From assembly GCA_002352545.1 (NCBI GenBank), contig DEIO01000017.1, positions 6,336 through 70,335 of the forward strand: DNA of 64,000 bases, in the 5' to 3' direction. This document shows, in pieces, positions 61,653 through 64,000 of this stretch (position 1 is the first letter of the stretch; each line of letters starts with the position of its first letter). The notes beneath the pieces are model-generated. The model ran no database searches. It saw only the letters and a program-made list of their open reading frames with translations, and was not told where the DNA came from. The stretch is from Patescibacteria group bacterium UBA2772. Lineage in GTDB: Bacteria; Patescibacteriota; Minisyncoccia; Moranbacterales; DUUL01. The translations under genes were made by a program, and so were the position numbers.

Positions 61653-62252
61653 TTATTGATAAACTCTATTACGACCACATTTTTTTGCTCTGTAAAGATT
61701 TTGATCCGCTTCTTCAAGCAAACTCTTAACAGTATCTTCTTTGTTTGAAAGGGTAGCAATCCCCATGCTTAACGTTACGACATCGGAAACATCTGAGCAT
61801 ACATGTTCAATATCTAACTCTTCGATGCGCCCTCGTGCAATTTCGGCAACAATTTCTGCTCCAGATCCTGGAGTATTCGGAAGAACAAAAATAAATTCTT
61901 CTCCTCCATAACGTGCAACAATATCACCTGGTCTGTATAGTGTGCTCTGAAGTTTTTGAGCTATACTTTTAAGGACTACATCACCTTTTTGGTGACCGTA
62001 AAAATCGTTAAACTTTTTAAAGTAATCAATGTCGATCATTACCAGTGATAATGGTTGTATGTCGCGTTTTGCTTTACGCAATTCTTGTTCAACTCTTGTG
62101 TCAAAAAATCTTCTGTTGGGGATTTCAGTTAGTCCATCAATCATTGAAATTTTTTCAAGTTCAGAATTTCTGTGTCTTAGCTCAAGCACTTCTTTTCCCA
62201 GCTCTTCTATTATTAGTTTCAATTGAGTAATTTCCAGATCTTTTCTTGACAT
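61653..62252 (-). CDS. Diguanylate cyclase (GGDEF domain)
   Basis: Synthesises cyclic di-GMP from two GTP. 199 residues from ATG 62252, which has AAAGGAG 6 nt upstream; the longer frame to 62357 starts inside the -35 box and is rejected. A short coiled coil (about 1-35) precedes the GGDEF domain: SMIDGLTEIPNRRFFD, PLSLVMIDIDYFKKFNDFYGHQKGD (Mg-binding Asp), and the active-site loop RYGGEEFIFVLPNT with GGEEF intact. No RxxD inhibitory site is seen five residues before it. There is no membrane or sensor domain. No c-di-GMP effector or EAL/HD-GYP phosphodiesterase is in the window. Its promoter, Shine-Dalgarno and terminator make a self-contained cassette. Confidence 0.93.
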   Translation of the reverse strand: MSRKDLEITQLKLIIEELGKEVLELRHRNSELEKISMIDGLTEIPNRRFFDTRVEQELRKAKRDIQPLSLVMIDIDYFKKFNDFYGHQKGDVVLKSIAQKLQSTLYRPGDIVARYGGEEFIFVLPNTPGSGAEIVAEIARGRIEELDIEHVCSDVSDVVTLSMGIATLSNKEDTVKSLLEEADQNLYRAKKCGRNRVYQ

Positions 62253-62328
62253 AACGAACTCCTTTCTCTCTTGAATGAGAGTTTCTGATTTGTGCAAAAA
62301 TATGGATAAAGGTACTGCTATGTTCTTA

Positions 62329-62357
62329 ATCATAACATGTTTAGATAGATATGTCAA
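62329..62357 (-). promoter_or_regulatory. Promoter of the GGDEF gene
   Basis: Perfect TTGACA (62352-62357), 17 nt, TATGAT (62329-62334) on the minus strand; about 70 nt of leader before the ATG. Confidence 0.75.
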
Positions 62358-62421
62358 GTATATTTTGTTGTAAACACTTTTTTAAAGGTGTTTTTTGTAG
62401 TTGAAAAAGGAGAATGATAGG

Positions 62422-62451
62422 TTGTTTTTTGCATTTTTTTTATGATATACT
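62422..62451 (+). promoter_or_regulatory. Extended -10 promoter of the G5/RlpA-like gene
   Basis: TTGTTT (62422-62427), 18 nt, TATACT (62446-62451) preceded by TGA (TGn extended -10). The start codon chosen begins 8 nt after the -10, so the mRNA would be leaderless. Confidence 0.5.
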
Positions 62452-62458
62452 TGCATTG

Positions 62459-63424
62459 ATGAAAATTATAAAGTTGATGAAAATTGTTGTATTTCTAGTT
62501 GTTGTATGGCTGATTTGGCAAGGATCAGTATTTTTGTTTTTCAGTGAGAAAAGGAATTTCACTTATCCCAAAGAAAAAGAACTAGTTGTAATTGATGAAG
62601 GTTTGAAATATAGGATTTTTTCAACGAGCAATGACATTTCTGAACTCAAAGATGAATTTGAGTTTGAACTTAAAGAGGGGGATTGGATTGTTCCTAGTGA
62701 TAAGACAAGATTACTTCCTGGGATGGTTATTGAAATATGGAGAAAGCGTGATGTCGAGATATTAGTTGATGATAAAATGGTTAAGGCAAACACCTTTACA
62801 TTTACAATCAAAGATTTGTTAAATGAAAAAGATGTAAATTTAAATAAGCTAGATGAAGTTGAACCTAAAATAGATGAGATCTTTCAAGCAGGAGATGAAA
62901 TAGTAGTTACTAGGATAAATACAGAGACCGTAACGAAAAAAAAGGATATTAGTTTCGAAACTGTAGAGAATGAAGACAAGAAGTTATCGTGGAAAAAAAG
63001 AAATGTTCAGCAAGAGGGTCAGAAGGGTCAGGAAAAAATAGAATACAAAATTACATATAAAAATGGTAAAGAAATTTCTAAAGAGATTGTTTCTTCTGAA
63101 ATAATAAAAGAACCAATTGATGAAATCATACGAGTTGGTACAAAAATCAAGGTTGGTAAGGTTAAAAAAAGCGGAATTGCTAGTTGGTATCGTTACACAG
63201 GTAAGCTTACCTGCGCTTCCAGAATTTTCCCGAGAGGCACTTGGCTTAGAGTTACTAATAACGAGAATGGGAAACAGGTAATTGTAGAGGTGAGAGATTT
63301 TGGTCCAGAAAAATGGACAGGGAGAAGAATAGACCTAGAGGCTGTTGCGTTTGAAAGGATTGCACAACTTGTTAAAGGTCTTGTTAATATAAAAGTGGAA
63401 GAAATAGTGCAAGAAAATAACTAA
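62459..63424 (+). CDS. Exported G5/RlpA-like (3D-type) cell-wall protein
   Basis: 321 residues from ATG 62459. One helix (about 8-30) anchors or exports it. Then come a DUF348/ubiquitin-like part (VEILVDDKMVKANTFTFTIKDLL), a G5-like domain (VVTRINTETVTKKKDISFE.. to EIIRVGTKIKVGK) and a C-terminal double-psi beta-barrel. In the barrel, SGIASWYRYTGKLTCASRIFP, WLRVTNNENGKQVIVEVRDFGP and GRRIDLEAVAFERI match RlpA/3D proteins. Such proteins bind or cleave peptidoglycan, as in resuscitation-promoting factor RpfB-type chains, but the lysozyme domain is absent. rsmA follows after 9 nt. Confidence 0.85.
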   Translation: MKIIKLMKIVVFLVVVWLIWQGSVFLFFSEKRNFTYPKEKELVVIDEGLKYRIFSTSNDISELKDEFEFELKEGDWIVPSDKTRLLPGMVIEIWRKRDVEILVDDKMVKANTFTFTIKDLLNEKDVNLNKLDEVEPKIDEIFQAGDEIVVTRINTETVTKKKDISFETVENEDKKLSWKKRNVQQEGQKGQEKIEYKITYKNGKEISKEIVSSEIIKEPIDEIIRVGTKIKVGKVKKSGIASWYRYTGKLTCASRIFPRGTWLRVTNNENGKQVIVEVRDFGPEKWTGRRIDLEAVAFERIAQLVKGLVNIKVEEIVQENN

Positions 63425-63433
63425 AGTATAAAT

Positions 63434-64000
63434 ATGACTACAAAACAAGAAAAGAGAAATTTTTTAAAAAAACAAAGTAACGAAAGAGAGCCTTTTTTTA
63501 GCAACTCGCCAGAAGCTAAGAAATCACTGGGTCAAAATTTTTTAAAGGAAGAAAAATTTTTGGATTTAATTGTTGATACTGCGAAGATAGACAAAAAAGA
63601 AACCATTCTAGAGATTGGTCCAGGGACAGGATTGTTAACAGATAAAATTCTTTCTTTTTCGAAAAATGTTTTTTGTATAGAGAAAGATCGTAGAATGATA
63701 CAATATTTAGCTGATAAATATAAAGGAGAGAGTTGTTTTCCGATAGTTAGTGAAGACGATATCTTAAAAGTTAATCTCCCACTCTTTTTAGAAGAAAACA
63801 AAATCAAGGAGTACAAGGTTGTAGCTAATATACCTTATTATATAACAGGAAAACTCATACGTCTTTTTTTGGAAACTAAAATAAGACCAAATTCTCTTAC
63901 CTTGTTAGTTCAAAAGGAAATTGCAAAAAGAATATGTAGCAAAGCTGCATCCATGAGTATTCTATCAATTTCTGTCCAATATTTTGGGGATGTTAAGATT
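63434..64000 (+). CDS. rsmA: 16S rRNA (adenine-1518/1519-N6)-dimethyltransferase, N-terminal part
   Basis: KsgA-type enzyme dimethylating two adenines of 16S rRNA late in 30S assembly. 189 codons are visible; the gene runs off the right edge. A charged extension of about 32 residues (TTKQEKRNFLKKQSNERE..) precedes the core: KKSLGQNFLKEEKFLDLIV, motif I ETILEIGPGTGLLTDKIL, CIEKDRRMIQYLAD, and motif IV VVANIPYYITGKLI. It starts 9 nt after the G5/RlpA-like gene, so they are probably co-transcribed. Confidence 0.95.
   Translation, partial: MTTKQEKRNFLKKQSNEREPFFSNSPEAKKSLGQNFLKEEKFLDLIVDTAKIDKKETILEIGPGTGLLTDKILSFSKNVFCIEKDRRMIQYLADKYKGESCFPIVSEDDILKVNLPLFLEENKIKEYKVVANIPYYITGKLIRLFLETKIRPNSLTLLVQKEIAKRICSKAASMSILSISVQYFGDVKI

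Overview
The window is an AT-rich bacterial chromosome segment that most resembles a Candidate Phyla Radiation / Patescibacteria genome (Parcubacteria-like; the exact lineage cannot be set from this sequence alone). The reasons are compact core genes with A/T-rich, mostly Shine-Dalgarno-free upstream regions, a short EF-Ts, an SIS-type bifunctional phosphoglucose/phosphomannose isomerase, RNase J, and many lysine-rich single-pass membrane proteins of unknown function. TGA ends several genes (for example at 31502-31504, 32752-32754, 38218-38220 and 52064-52066), and the long genes have no internal TGA, so genetic code 11 applies and TGA is not recoded to Gly.

Layout. 1-6.5 kb: the 3' end of ileS, a promoter-to-terminator non-coding transcription unit of about 525 nt on the minus strand, a lysine-rich membrane protein, pnp, and a decayed minus-strand gene that still has its promoter and terminator. 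6.5-10.3 kb: rpsB, tsf, a PSP1/RicT protein, a TPR membrane protein and a Thr-Tyr-Thr tRNA cluster. 10.3-16 kb (minus): rnj, isomerase, OppA-type binding protein, secG and a small membrane protein. 16-22 kb: uvrB, then a probable sugar operon (two glycoside hydrolases around an EamA-type carrier). 22-24.5 kb: two paralogous secreted lysozyme-like proteins and tRNA-Glu. 24.5-27.4 kb: an accessory decay zone with a GC-rich island, an inverted copy of the tRNA-Glu 3' end and four broken genes. 27.5-39.4 kb: housekeeping and envelope genes (recO, tgt, a RodZ-like protein, recA, a PrsW-type protease, pth, an LCP protein, an MFS carrier) and a small RNA candidate. 39.5-54.1 kb: a membrane-tethered double-AAA+ ATPase, a third lysozyme-like paralogue, rlmH, a small foreign-looking cassette, a FecR-domain protein, a 2506-residue Kelch/fibronectin surface protein and an overlapping MacB/LolCD-type ABC pair. 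54.1-64 kb: alpha-glucan phosphorylase, cdsA, purM, ferredoxin, a UvrD-type helicase, a CDP-alcohol phosphatidyltransferase, a GGDEF protein, a G5/RlpA-like protein and the start of rsmA.

How it fits together. Core information-processing genes are interleaved with envelope functions. The giant surface protein, its FecR-like neighbour and the ABC pair look like one envelope module. The two glycosidases plus carrier look like a sugar-scavenging module. cdsA and the CDP-alcohol phosphatidyltransferase would act consecutively in phospholipid synthesis. A recurring contrast is that accessory genes carry strong Shine-Dalgarno sites and self-contained promoters and terminators, whereas the core genes mostly do not, which suggests acquisition of the former.

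The most novel-looking items are the structured ~525-nt RNA candidate at 618-1142, the ~105-nt RNA candidate at 35970-36075, the internally duplicated Kelch/Fn3 protein, the membrane-anchored ClpB-like ATPase, the three-member lysozyme-like family and the tRNA-Glu-linked decay zone. All calls come from reading the sequence; no database search was run.
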